Program-made: the position numbers and the translations under genes | Part shown: positions 24,727 through 33,182 of the stretch, in pieces | Layout: each line of letters opens with the position of its first letter | How positions within the stretch are numbered: the first letter of the stretch is position 1 | Notes under the pieces: generated by a model | Databases searched by the model: none | What the model saw: the letters and a program-made list of their open reading frames with translations, nothing else | Told to the model about the DNA's origin: nothing | Assembly (NCBI RefSeq): GCF_002140975.2 | Contig: NZ_CP147247.1 | Location: 4,391,001 to 4,455,000, forward strand | Source: Enterococcus sp. 9E7_DIV0242 | GTDB lineage: Bacteria; Bacillota; Bacilli; Lactobacillales; Enterococcaceae | Length of the DNA: 64,000 bases | Reading direction: 5' to 3'

Positions 24727-25812
24727 TTGACCTATGTAGCGTTGCAGAGCCTCTCAAAACAGTATGTTGGCAGAGAGGAATGGGCTTTAAGAGAGTTTCA
24801 GCTTTCAATAGAAAAAGGGGAGTTCATCGCAATTGTTGGACCGAGTGGGAGTGGTAAATCGACACTTTTGAATATGCTGACTGGATTTGAAAAAATAACA
24901 GAAGGAACGTTTGTCTTGGATGGTGAGGATGTGACCGCTGCTTCGCCAAAGGATCGGAATATTGCTATGGTTTTTCAGGAGTATGCTCTTTTCCCACATA
25001 TGACAGTCGAAGAGAATATTTCGTTTGGCATGAAGGTTCGCCGTGAAGAGAAGCAAGCAATCAAAGAAAAGCTGCATTGGGCAGTGGAGAGTCTTGAACT
25101 AGGAGAGCTGTTGGGTGAGAAACCGAAAAATCTTTCTGGTGGTCAGCGACAGCGTGTTGCCTTAGCGAGGGCGATCGTCAGAGAACCAAAATTATTCTTA
25201 CTGGATGAACCGTTGTCCAATTTAGATGCTAAGCTGCGTGAGCAGACGGGGACTTTGATTCGTCAAGTGCACGACAGGTTGGAGGCGACAACAATTTTTG
25301 TCACGCATGCGCAGGATGAAGCAATGACCTTAGCCGATCGAGTGGTGGTGCTGAAGGACGGTGTGGTTCAACAAGTTGGAACGCCGCGTGAGATATATGA
25401 ATCACCGGTCAACTTATTCACTGCAAGCTTTGTCGGGCGACCTGAAATCAATCAATTTGCAGGAGATATTCTTGCGGACGGCTCGCTTATGATCCATTCT
25501 GAGCAGATCAGTTCGGCACATTATTCAGCAGAAGAGCAACCAGTGACCGTTGCTATTCGGAGTGAAGATATTCATTTGACGAATAAAGCAGAGGGGTTAA
25601 AAGGGCTCGTTCAGAAAATTCGCTATATGGGCAGTGATCAGCTGCTTTCAGTTTTGTGGAAAAAAGAATCATTGATTCTTAGGGTTTCGGCAAATGTGGA
25701 TGTGGCGATTGGACAGGAAATCAATTTTATAGTTGATCAAAAAAAACTGTTCGTTTTTAGTTGCACCGATCAGAAAAAAATAAATGAAACACAAACGGAG
25801 GAAAATAAATGA
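24727..25812 (+). CDS. ABC importer ATPase, MalK/PotA type
   Basis: 361 residues from TTG 24727, which has AAAGGAG seven bases before it. The ATG at 24703 lies upstream of that site and has none of its own. Walker A VGPSGSGKST, Q-loop VFQEYALFPHMTV, signature NLSGGQRQRVALARA, Walker B LFLLDEPLSNLDAKLR, H in THAQDEA, then a C-terminal TOBE region. It energises import through the two permeases downstream. Its TGA overlaps the ATG of the binding-protein gene. Confidence 0.92.
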   Translation: MTYVALQSLSKQYVGREEWALREFQLSIEKGEFIAIVGPSGSGKSTLLNMLTGFEKITEGTFVLDGEDVTAASPKDRNIAMVFQEYALFPHMTVEENISFGMKVRREEKQAIKEKLHWAVESLELGELLGEKPKNLSGGQRQRVALARAIVREPKLFLLDEPLSNLDAKLREQTGTLIRQVHDRLEATTIFVTHAQDEAMTLADRVVVLKDGVVQQVGTPREIYESPVNLFTASFVGRPEINQFAGDILADGSLMIHSEQISSAHYSAEEQPVTVAIRSEDIHLTNKAEGLKGLVQKIRYMGSDQLLSVLWKKESLILRVSANVDVAIGQEINFIVDQKKLFVFSCTDQKKINETQTEENK

Positions 25813-27095
25813 AGAAGTTTTTGACTGCAGGGGTAGTGCTTGGATTAAGCTTGGTACTGACAGCATGTAACACTGCGAAGGATGAAAAAAGTGAGACGAG
25901 CGAGGAGACAGTGAGCGGAGAAATTACGGTTGTAACGAATCGTGTAGATGCCGATGAGCTGTATGAAAAAATCGAAACAGCGTTTAAGAAGAAGTATCCG
26001 GAAGTAACGGATATCAAGTGGGAGGCATCAGGTACTGACTACGACCAATACATCGCAACCAGAATGAATACAACGGACTATGGCGATGTTGTTTTCATTC
26101 CGTTTTCAATGGCGGGCACTCCGACAGACTATGAAAAATACTTTGAACCACTTGGTAAAGTGGATGCAATGGAGAAGGACTATATTGATGTGACGGAAGC
26201 TGATTATGAGGATACGGTTTATGGCCTCCCGACTGTTCTGAATTCTTTGGGCTTGGTTTATAATCAAACTGTTTTTGAAGAAGCAGGAATCAAAGAGCTG
26301 CCTACCTCTACGGATGAGTTGATTGTTGCAGCGAAACAGATCAAAGAAAAGACCGGAGCGATTCCATTTTATACAAACTACCAACGACTAGCGGTCTGGG
26401 CCGGTGCACTTTCTTCTTATGGTGGTGAGGATTTCAAATCAGCGACCTTGGAAAAGGGCACTGCGTTTTCAGAAGGTCAGCCAATTCGCGAAGTGATGGA
26501 TTTGATTTATGAACTGGCTTCAAATGGCTTGATCGAACCTGATCCGGTGACTCTGGAAGGACAACAAGCACAGCAACAGTTGGCGGATGGGAAAATTGCG
26601 ATGTTGATGAGCGGATCACAGGATGTAGCGCCGATTCAAGCTTTGACGGATGAAAAAGAGACGATCGATATCATGCCATTCCCTGTTTTACTCGATGACA
26701 AAACAAGTCTTGCGTTAGGTGCACCGTCTGTTATTGGGATCAATAAGAATACAAAGAACAAAGCAACAGCAAAAGCATTTTTGGAATTTTTCATTTCTCC
26801 TGAAAGCGGCTTTGCGGCAGATATGGGTGGAATGACCCCGGTTAAATCTGAGCTAAATGAAGAAGAAAAGAAACTTGTTGAAGAAAATAATGTGATTTTG
26901 ACCGCACCCGCAGCTTCAGCTGAAGTTGAAACACGCTATTCTGCTATTGCTAATGAAGCAGGCGTCGCTCGTCTGACGGATGCGTTGCAGAAAATCGTCA
27001 ACATTGGTCTGTACCCTGAGCAAAATGAAAGCTATGATGCGTATGTAAGTAGCTTAGAATCGAAATGGGAAGCAGCTGCTAAGAACCATGAGTGA
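25809..27095 (+). CDS. ABC importer solute-binding lipoprotein (family 1)
   Basis: 428 residues with a lipoprotein signal ending LTAC (C20). The body fits the family 1 carbohydrate-type binding proteins: ITVVTNRVDADELYEKIETAFKKKYP at the start, DTVYGLPTVLNSLGLVYN in the hinge region and the AKAFLEFFISPESG segment. It is membrane-anchored on the outside and delivers solute to the two permeases. It overlaps the genes on both sides (4 and 8 bases). The sugar or other ligand cannot be told from the sequence. Confidence 0.92.
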   Translation: MKKFLTAGVVLGLSLVLTACNTAKDEKSETSEETVSGEITVVTNRVDADELYEKIETAFKKKYPEVTDIKWEASGTDYDQYIATRMNTTDYGDVVFIPFSMAGTPTDYEKYFEPLGKVDAMEKDYIDVTEADYEDTVYGLPTVLNSLGLVYNQTVFEEAGIKELPTSTDELIVAAKQIKEKTGAIPFYTNYQRLAVWAGALSSYGGEDFKSATLEKGTAFSEGQPIREVMDLIYELASNGLIEPDPVTLEGQQAQQQLADGKIAMLMSGSQDVAPIQALTDEKETIDIMPFPVLLDDKTSLALGAPSVIGINKNTKNKATAKAFLEFFISPESGFAADMGGMTPVKSELNEEEKKLVEENNVILTAPAASAEVETRYSAIANEAGVARLTDALQKIVNIGLYPEQNESYDAYVSSLESKWEAAAKNHE

Positions 27096-27960
27096 TCAGC
27101 TGACACGTGAGGAGAAGAGAATCATTTTTCTCTTTCTCCTTTTTCCTGTTGTATTGATGCTTCTTTTCGGTCTGATTCCGATACTGATGTTGGTTTATAA
27201 CAGCTTTACCGATTGGGATGGTCTATCTGCTGAGAAAAATGTGGTCGGCTTTGCCAACTATATAAAAATCATAAAGGAGCCTGCCTATTTTGCGGCCTTC
27301 AAAAATAATCTTTATTATCTAGCTTCAGGCATCATTCAAATCATTTTGGCGTTGCTGCTAGCTGTGATTTTGTCGATGAAAACAAAAGGAAAGACCTTCT
27401 TTAAAGCAGTATTTGTTTTTCCTATTCTAATCAGCGGAGTTGCTGTATCAATGATTTTCCGACTGTTCTTTGAGCCGGACGGTTCATTTGATCAGCTGCT
27501 GCAGTTTTTCCATCTCGGCAAGCTTTCACGCTATTGGCTAGGTGATCCACGTCTGGTCAATGTTACCTTGGCATTTATTTCTTTGTGGCGTCATTTAGGG
27601 ACCAGCTTCTTATTGTATTTTTCTGCAATCCAGAGTATTCCAACCGTATATTATCGAGTCGCCGAGTTAGAAGGGGCAAGCTTCTGGCAGCAGCTGCGTT
27701 GGATTATTTTACCTAATATCCGTACAGTATTGAAGTTGAATTTTGTGTTATTGACGATCGGTGCAGTCTCAGCCTTTGAGATCCCATTGATCATGACGAA
27801 TGGATCAAATGGAACAACAACATTTTTACTCCAAACAATGAAAACTGCATTTGATCAAAAGCTGGTAGGACTTGGCTCGGCAATGGCGGTTGTCATGACA
27901 CTACTCATTATTTTATTGAGTGTGATTCAACAGAAATTTCAGCAGGAGGAAAAGAGATGA
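27088..27960 (+). CDS. ABC importer permease, MalF/UgpA type
   Basis: 290 residues with six membrane segments. The cytoplasmic EAA loop reads AELEGASFWQQLRWIILPNI, the contact point with the ATPase. The N-terminus FLLFPVVLMLLFGLIPILMLVYNSFTDWD is typical. Its stop overlaps the next permease start (ATGA). Together with the next gene it forms the membrane channel. Confidence 0.92.
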   Translation: MSDQLTREEKRIIFLFLLFPVVLMLLFGLIPILMLVYNSFTDWDGLSAEKNVVGFANYIKIIKEPAYFAAFKNNLYYLASGIIQIILALLLAVILSMKTKGKTFFKAVFVFPILISGVAVSMIFRLFFEPDGSFDQLLQFFHLGKLSRYWLGDPRLVNVTLAFISLWRHLGTSFLLYFSAIQSIPTVYYRVAELEGASFWQQLRWIILPNIRTVLKLNFVLLTIGAVSAFEIPLIMTNGSNGTTTFLLQTMKTAFDQKLVGLGSAMAVVMTLLIILLSVIQQKFQQEEKR

Positions 27961-28778
27961 AGCGATTTATTCGTATAGGTATAAAATATGTTTTGTTGCT
28001 TTTCTGGCTGTTCGTTTGTTTGTATCCGCTGCTTATCGTTTTGCTGGGGTCCTTCAAGAGCTATGAAGAATTTAATGCCAGCTCGGGTTTGACACTTCCA
28101 GAGCAGTTGGATTTCACCAACTACCAATTGGCGTTTCAACAAGGAAAAATCGTTACTGGCTTTATCAATACGTTTATTTTGGTTTTCTTTGGTGTCATTG
28201 GCAGTGTGCTGATTGGGTCGATGACGGCTTACGTCTTGAATCGTTTTTCTTTCCCTTTTAAAAAGCTGTTGATCGGTGGGTATTTTCTACTGTCGATGGT
28301 ACCAATGGTCGTGTCGCAAATTTCGACCTTTAAAATCATTGTTGCATTAGGCTGGTATGACAAGCTGATAGCGCCAATCATTATTTACTTGGGGGCAGAT
28401 GTCGTGATGATTTTTATCTACTTGCAAATGTATGAAAAAATTCCAAGAGAGCTGGATAAAGCAGCGATTTTAGAAGGAGCAAGCTATTTTCAAGTGTATT
28501 GGAAGGTGCTTTTTCCCTTATTATCACCTGCAACAGCTACTGTAAGTATGTTGAAAATGATCAGCATCTATAATGATTTTTATCTCCCTTTTCTTTATCT
28601 TCCGGGAGAAAATCATGGGACGATCGCGACTTCTTTGTATCGTTTTATCGGGCCAAATCAGACGAACTGGCAAGTCATTTGTGCGCTGATCATTATCAGT
28701 ATTATTCCTATGTTGATTTTTTATCTTATTCTGCAAAAATATATTTATAATGGTTTGGCTGGAGGTGTCAAAGGGTGA
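27957..28778 (+). CDS. ABC importer permease, MalG/UgpE type
   Basis: 273 residues with six membrane segments. The EAA loop is KAAILEGASYFQVYWKVLFP, and the N-terminal VCLYPLLIVLLGSFKS is usual for this subunit. The stop overlaps the GTG of the prenyltransferase gene, so the following enzyme is translationally coupled to the transporter. Confidence 0.92.
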   Translation: MKRFIRIGIKYVLLLFWLFVCLYPLLIVLLGSFKSYEEFNASSGLTLPEQLDFTNYQLAFQQGKIVTGFINTFILVFFGVIGSVLIGSMTAYVLNRFSFPFKKLLIGGYFLLSMVPMVVSQISTFKIIVALGWYDKLIAPIIIYLGADVVMIFIYLQMYEKIPRELDKAAILEGASYFQVYWKVLFPLLSPATATVSMLKMISIYNDFYLPFLYLPGENHGTIATSLYRFIGPNQTNWQVICALIIISIIPMLIFYLILQKYIYNGLAGGVKG

Positions 28779-29728
28779 TACAGGAAGCATTCATATATTT
28801 AAGAGGTTTTGCGAAACGGAGCTATTCTGTGATGGAGATTCGAACCGGCTTTGCTACAGGACTGCCTGTGTTGAGCGGTGGTTTGTTTGGGGCCTGTCTC
28901 GTTGGTCAAATCAAGCTGCTTGAGTTGCTGTTGTTTACGATCGCCGGTTTTTCCTTTAACATTATTGCGAACACAGCCAATGAAATGAGAGCCTTTTTGG
29001 CCAACGAAGAAAACGAGGAAACGTTTACTGGGCATAAAGGAAGCGAGGGGCTGGTACGTGGGGATGCCCGTTTTACGGATGCTGTGCTGATTCTTCTTTT
29101 GATGCTGGGGCTTGGAGGCGGAAGCGGCTTACTGCTTGTCTGGCTGACGAAAAGCGTCTGGCTGTTTTTCTGGGGCTGTGTGTCAGTAGTTGCAGCAGTC
29201 ACCTATTCGCTGGGACCGAAGCCCTATTTATTATACCCAATTACAGAGCTGGTTTCTGGCTTCTTTGTAGGCGGCCTGAGCTGCTATTTATCTGCCTATG
29301 TACAGACCGGTTACAATAGCTGGGTCCTCGTTTGGTATAGCTTGATTGCGATGATTTTTACGATCTTTTTGATGTCAACGAACAATATTGGCGACTATAA
29401 AAAAGACATGGGTGTTCGTGTTACATTGCCGCATGTGATTGGCTTTCGTAATGCCATCTTATTGTTGATTCCAGAAGCGATCATCATGCTTCTCGCATGG
29501 ACCGGATTATTTTTTCTACAAGTCATTCCTTGGTGGCAGTACCTTATTGGCTGGTTGATTTTTTACCGTCAAGGGTACGTCAGGTGGTATAAGGATTACT
29601 ACACTATTCAAGAGGTTTATCCTGAAATGGGGAGAGAATATGGGCCACGACCACTATTATTAATTTATCATTTTCACGGATGGATGAGCCTGCTTTTCAT
29701 TATTCGATTGTTAGGAGAGAGACAATGA
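28775..29728 (+). CDS. UbiA-family prenyltransferase-like membrane protein
   Basis: 317 residues, eight or nine membrane helices. The GTG start has GGAGGTG seven bases upstream. The second aspartate motif NNIGDYKKD (D207, D211) matches the MenA/UbiA pattern. The first motif, normally NDxxD, reads NTANE at 66-70, so the metal-binding aspartates there are altered. UbiA enzymes transfer isoprenyl chains to aromatic acceptors such as naphthoate in quinone synthesis. Activity here is uncertain because of the degenerate motif. Its presence inside an ABC import operon is unusual. Confidence 0.75.
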   Translation: MIQEAFIYLRGFAKRSYSVMEIRTGFATGLPVLSGGLFGACLVGQIKLLELLLFTIAGFSFNIIANTANEMRAFLANEENEETFTGHKGSEGLVRGDARFTDAVLILLLMLGLGGGSGLLLVWLTKSVWLFFWGCVSVVAAVTYSLGPKPYLLYPITELVSGFFVGGLSCYLSAYVQTGYNSWVLVWYSLIAMIFTIFLMSTNNIGDYKKDMGVRVTLPHVIGFRNAILLLIPEAIIMLLAWTGLFFLQVIPWWQYLIGWLIFYRQGYVRWYKDYYTIQEVYPEMGREYGPRPLLLIYHFHGWMSLLFIIRLLGERQ

Positions 29729-30555
29729 CTACGATTCGACTATATCAAAATAAAGTAAACCCTTTAGTTTTACCAGTGATTTTGGCTGATCGCTTGGGCT
29801 ATTTCGAACGTCGCCAAGTACCTGTTGCGCTTGAGCTTTCTGAGACCTTCCAATTTCATTCGAATAAAAGCTTCGTAGGCAATAATGTGGAGGCGGTGAT
29901 GGGTGATCTGACCTTTTTCTTTGATTATTTGAACCAAGGGAAAGAAGCTGTGGTGACCTCTACCTTGACTCGGACAATCAAGCTGATTGGCTACCCGGAG
30001 ACCGCAAGGAAAAAAGGAGTACGTGTTGGTGCCGCCAGTAAGGGGCTCTTTCCATTCTTTCTTGAGTATGACTTGAAAAACCGTTTTGATGCTCCTGAAA
30101 TCATTTGGATTGATAATACCTTTGAACGTATTGAAGCACTAAGAAAAAATAAAATCGATGCCCTGGTTGCAATCGAACCATTTATTCATCAAACGATGCA
30201 GGAACTACCTGTTGATGTCCTTTGGGATTCGAAAGATAGTGACAAAACGATGGTTATGTGGTGCTTTGATAAGAAATTTTATTTGGAGAATCAAGCACTT
30301 GTTCAGAATTATCATCTGGCATTGGAAGAAGCAGCTGTTGATTTTAATCAGTTGTCACCTGAAGAGAAGATGAAGACCTGTATTGAGGTTGCCGATTATA
30401 CAGCAGAAGCGGCACAAGAGATGAGAAATTTCCTATTTGAGCCTCAGAAAAATTATTCAAAAAGAGATTTTCAATTATTGGCTGATTGGCTAGCTGCTCA
30501 TGAGAAGCTAGATAAACGAGTAGACGCAAAAGGGTACATTGCAGATATTTTTTAG
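29725..30555 (+). CDS. Cytoplasmic binding-protein-like (NMT1/SsuA fold) protein
   Basis: 276 residues from the ATG at 29725, with AGGAGAG upstream and ATGA overlap with the prenyltransferase stop. The fold resembles ABC binding proteins of the nitrate/sulfonate/thiamine-precursor type: ILADRLGYFERRQVPV near the start, KKGVRVGAASKGLFP and IDALVAIEPF. There is no signal peptide or lipobox, so it should stay in the cytoplasm. Leaderless members of this fold include enzymes such as MqnA and THI5-type synthases, so it may be an enzyme rather than a receptor. Precise role unknown. Confidence 0.7.
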   Translation: MTTIRLYQNKVNPLVLPVILADRLGYFERRQVPVALELSETFQFHSNKSFVGNNVEAVMGDLTFFFDYLNQGKEAVVTSTLTRTIKLIGYPETARKKGVRVGAASKGLFPFFLEYDLKNRFDAPEIIWIDNTFERIEALRKNKIDALVAIEPFIHQTMQELPVDVLWDSKDSDKTMVMWCFDKKFYLENQALVQNYHLALEEAAVDFNQLSPEEKMKTCIEVADYTAEAAQEMRNFLFEPQKNYSKRDFQLLADWLAAHEKLDKRVDAKGYIADIF

Positions 30556-30610
30556 CATTTTACTGTAGCTGATTTACGGAGCTGTATAGAGTAGAAAGAG
30601 AAGACGTCAA

Positions 30611-30756
30611 TTAAGTCATTCGTATCATAAAGTGCTGTCTATTCACAGGATAAATCTACAGTACTCCGATTGTTTCTCTTTACTTAAGTCATTCGTATCA
30701 TAAAGTGCTGTCTATTCACAGGATAAATCTACAGTACTCCGATTGTTTCTCTTTAC
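30611..30756. repeat. Exact 73-bp tandem duplication
   Basis: 30611-30683 and 30684-30756 are identical. Each unit holds AGTGCTGT and ACAGTACT, which pair with one G-T around a 19-base loop, followed by a T-rich stretch, so each may be a weak terminator for the operon upstream. Perfect identity implies a recent duplication. Confidence 0.9.
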
Positions 30757-30798
30757 TCAGGTATAATTAAGTAAATTTGATTTTATGGAGGTTAGAAA

Positions 30799-31242
30799 GT
30801 GAAAATTGTAGAGGCAAGAAACAGAGACGCATTGTTGATAGAACGGTTAGTAGTGATCTGGGAAAGTTCAGTAAAGGCAACGCATCTCTTTCTATCAGAA
30901 TATGAAATAGAGAACATTAAGCAATATGTACCGCAAGCATTAAAAGAAATCCCTCATCTAATTATTGCAGAAAATGAGGAACAAGTTCCTATAGGATTTA
31001 TGGGAATTGTAGAGAACCATCTTGAAATGCTCTTTATTTCTCACGAAGAAAGGGGAAAAGGAGTGGGGAAAGAATTGCTTGAATATGGAATAGAAAAATA
31101 TTCGGTCAATGATTTAGCAGTTAATGAGCAAAACCCTCTTGCTAAAGGCTTTTATGAACACATGGGATTTGAAGTATATAAAAGAACAGAACGTGATGAA
31201 CAAGGGAATCCGTATCCACTTTTATATATGAAATTGAATTGA
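30799..31242 (+). CDS. GNAT family N-acetyltransferase
   Basis: 147 residues. The acetyl-CoA loop HEERGKGVGKELL (about residues 84-96) and the late NPLAKGFYEHMGFEVYKRTE strand-helix are the GNAT motifs A and B, resembling the YjaB group. The GTG start has GGAGG seven bases before it, and a TATAAT lies at 30762-30767. The acceptor is unknown; a small-molecule or protein amine is usual. Confidence 0.9.
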   Translation: MKIVEARNRDALLIERLVVIWESSVKATHLFLSEYEIENIKQYVPQALKEIPHLIIAENEEQVPIGFMGIVENHLEMLFISHEERGKGVGKELLEYGIEKYSVNDLAVNEQNPLAKGFYEHMGFEVYKRTERDEQGNPYPLLYMKLN

Positions 31243-31260
31243 TACATTTCAATTTTTCTA

Positions 31261-31308
31261 CAAAATGAGACCGCCAAACATTGTCGTGTTTGACGGTCTC
31301 CATTTTGT
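31261..31308. terminator. Bidirectional terminator
   Basis: Arms of about 20 bases (31261-31280 and 31288-31308) contain GAGACCG/CGGTCTC with A-rich and T-rich outer ends. It serves the GNAT gene and the convergent coiled-coil gene. Confidence 0.85.
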
Positions 31309-31316
31309 AGTACTAA

Positions 31317-31502
31317 TTATCTAATTGCATCCAATGCCTCTTCTAAGGCTTCTACTTTCGCGTAAAGGCGTTGAATTTGAATTTCATTTTCGATATAGTT
31401 GATGGAATTGCCCAATTGCTCTTGCCGACGATCTTCTAAACGTTCTACTTCTTTTTTTGCTTCATTTGCCAATTTAGTGATTTTATCAATTGATTCTGAC
31501 AT
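31317..31502 (-). CDS. Small coiled-coil hypothetical protein
   Basis: 61 residues, charged and heptad-like almost from end to end (KITKLANEAKKEVERLEDR, LYAKVEALEEALDAI). GGAGG precedes the ATG on the minus strand and a terminator follows, so it is likely expressed. It has no membrane segment and no recognised family. Confidence 0.7.
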   Translation of the reverse strand: MSESIDKITKLANEAKKEVERLEDRRQEQLGNSINYIENEIQIQRLYAKVEALEEALDAIR

Positions 31503-31599
31503 AGGTTAATCCCTCCATATTCTTTATTCTATTTTCAGTTTACGCTTGCCTTATAGTATATTCAACTATTCAGCTTCGCCGGAAGTAAAGCGACCCTCA

Positions 31600-32073
31600 C
31601 TAATTGAGCAAAGCCAAGCCAATGGAAAGATACGTAGCAAAGCTGATCCAAATCAGATAGGGGATGAGCAGATAGGCAGCCCAAGGTCTGACCTTATGGA
31701 AAACAACGATGGACAGAAGAACAAAACCATCCAGAAGCAGACAGACAATAACACCTAGCCACATGTATTCGCCACCAAAGAAAATCAAGCTCCAAATGAA
31801 ATTGATCACCAGTTGGATAAAGAAAAGGCCTACAGCTTTTTGTTTGTCTTTTTTTTGCTGTTCGGCGGTCAATAATAGAAATAGGCTGACCCCCATAAGA
31901 AAATAAAGAACGATCCATACCATACCAACCAAACTTCCCGGAGGAGCAAATGGAGGTTTAACCATTTCTGCATATTTCCCGCTGATATCGCCTGTTAGAA
32001 ATCCTGAAAGGCTTCCTGTCAGCTCGACTCCAATCACACAAGCTAGAAATAAAAGCACTCGTTTTATTGTCAT
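31600..32073 (-). CDS. tspO: TspO/MBR family tryptophan-rich sensory protein
   Basis: 157 residues, five membrane helices. It shows the family hallmarks KPPFAPPGSLVGMVWIVLYFLMG and NFIWSLIFFGGEYMWLG. TspO proteins bind porphyrins and related ligands and are linked to stress and tetrapyrrole handling. AAGGGAGAG precedes the ATG. It appears to be a single-gene unit on the minus strand. Confidence 0.93.
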   Translation of the reverse strand: MTIKRVLLFLACVIGVELTGSLSGFLTGDISGKYAEMVKPPFAPPGSLVGMVWIVLYFLMGVSLFLLLTAEQQKKDKQKAVGLFFIQLVINFIWSLIFFGGEYMWLGVIVCLLLDGFVLLSIVVFHKVRPWAAYLLIPYLIWISFATYLSIGLALLN

Positions 32074-32152
32074 ATTTCTCTCTCCCTTCTATTCAAGTGT
32101 ACAAGAAAGAAGCCACATTTTCTAAAATAAGGCTTGGCTGGAGCAGAATAAA

Positions 32153-32187
32153 AAAGCAGTTGGTCATCTAGAGAACCAAACTGCTTC
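32153..32187 (-). terminator. Terminator of the Mrr-like gene
   Basis: GCAGTTGGT and ACCAAACTGC pair around a short loop, with six T on the minus strand directly after the arm. Confidence 0.75.
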
Positions 32188-32216
32188 AGTTTAAGAAAAC
32201 GAATAGAACGACTTTA

Positions 32217-33083
32217 TTAGAAAGTGTTTGTAATCGCTGAGAAACTGCTTTTACATTTTTCAGAGGTTTTGTTATCAGGACAAACAAAAGCAAATTGATG
32301 AGAATTTCTGAATTTGACCAGTTGAAGTGTTTTTCCACAATGCACGCATTTTGGAACAGTGAATGCCTTTTTGCGCTTCTCCTTTTCATAATTTGCACAC
32401 CCAAGAAAATAGCTGTAGTTTCTGCCTTTTTTTACTGCCAACACATTTCCGCAATTTTCACAAGAGCAGGTCATTTTACCAGCTTCGGGTTTAACTGTGG
32501 ATTGATTGACCGCATCCTCTGGTTTCCCTGATTGCAGAGTAAGCTCTAAGTATTTATCGTAAATAATGGTTGGGTTATTTGCAGTTATAAATAAGAAAAT
32601 ATCTTTAAAGTTTAATGTTAGAATATTTGCCTTTTCAGCGTACCGTAAAGCAGGGCCATCGAAGTAACCTGTGGTAATAATACATATTTTAGCGTTTGGT
32701 GCACGATAAATTTCTTTTCCACCGGCTGTCTTTTCTACCATTTCTCGGGTAACATAGTACTGTTTTTGTCCATGTCTTCTCTTTTTCGCCTGAATAAGAT
32801 AAAGAGGAGGCTCGGACTCATGCCGACGAACAACTAAATCGATACCATAATCATTCGATTTTTTTGTCAATGATACTAAGTAGCCGGCATTTCGCAGTAA
32901 GCGTGCCAATAAGTCTTCAAACTCTTCACCAGTCATATGTTGAAAGTTTAACAGTTCTGTTAACAACTCGTTACTGGGAACATTTCCATTTGGGGCTAGT
33001 AAATCATTTATTTCATTTTTTTCGTTTGTCATCTTTTCAATGGTCGCATTTTTTTCTTTTGAGAAAGCTCTAAAAAAACCCAT
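32217..33083 (-). CDS. Mrr-type restriction endonuclease-like protein with zinc ribbons
   Basis: 288 residues. The Mrr_cat fold spans about 45-165: GEEFEDLLARLLRNAGY, the catalytic D82 in NDYGIDLVV and Q98-A-K100, then IITTGYFDGPA. The C-terminal third carries cysteine pairs CENC, CVHC and a late C-x8-C arrangement like topoisomerase zinc ribbons, probably for DNA binding. Such proteins cut foreign or modified DNA, or act in repair. GGAGTGAC precedes the ATG. No methyltransferase partner is adjacent, which fits a type IV or repair role. Confidence 0.85.
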   Translation of the reverse strand: MGFFRAFSKEKNATIEKMTNEKNEINDLLAPNGNVPSNELLTELLNFQHMTGEEFEDLLARLLRNAGYLVSLTKKSNDYGIDLVVRRHESEPPLYLIQAKKRRHGQKQYYVTREMVEKTAGGKEIYRAPNAKICIITTGYFDGPALRYAEKANILTLNFKDIFLFITANNPTIIYDKYLELTLQSGKPEDAVNQSTVKPEAGKMTCSCENCGNVLAVKKGRNYSYFLGCANYEKEKRKKAFTVPKCVHCGKTLQLVKFRNSHQFAFVCPDNKTSEKCKSSFSAITNTF

Positions 33084-33182
33084 GATCTGTCACTCCTTTG
33101 CATATCCTTAATTCTAACATATTGTTATGCATAGAGACTATAATTCATAGGTTTTTTTGTTTTTTTATTTCATTCTTTTTGC

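Noticed and set aside
31546..31758. Plus-strand frame over the tspO gene
   Set aside because: Shadow of the clearly recognisable TspO protein on the other strand.
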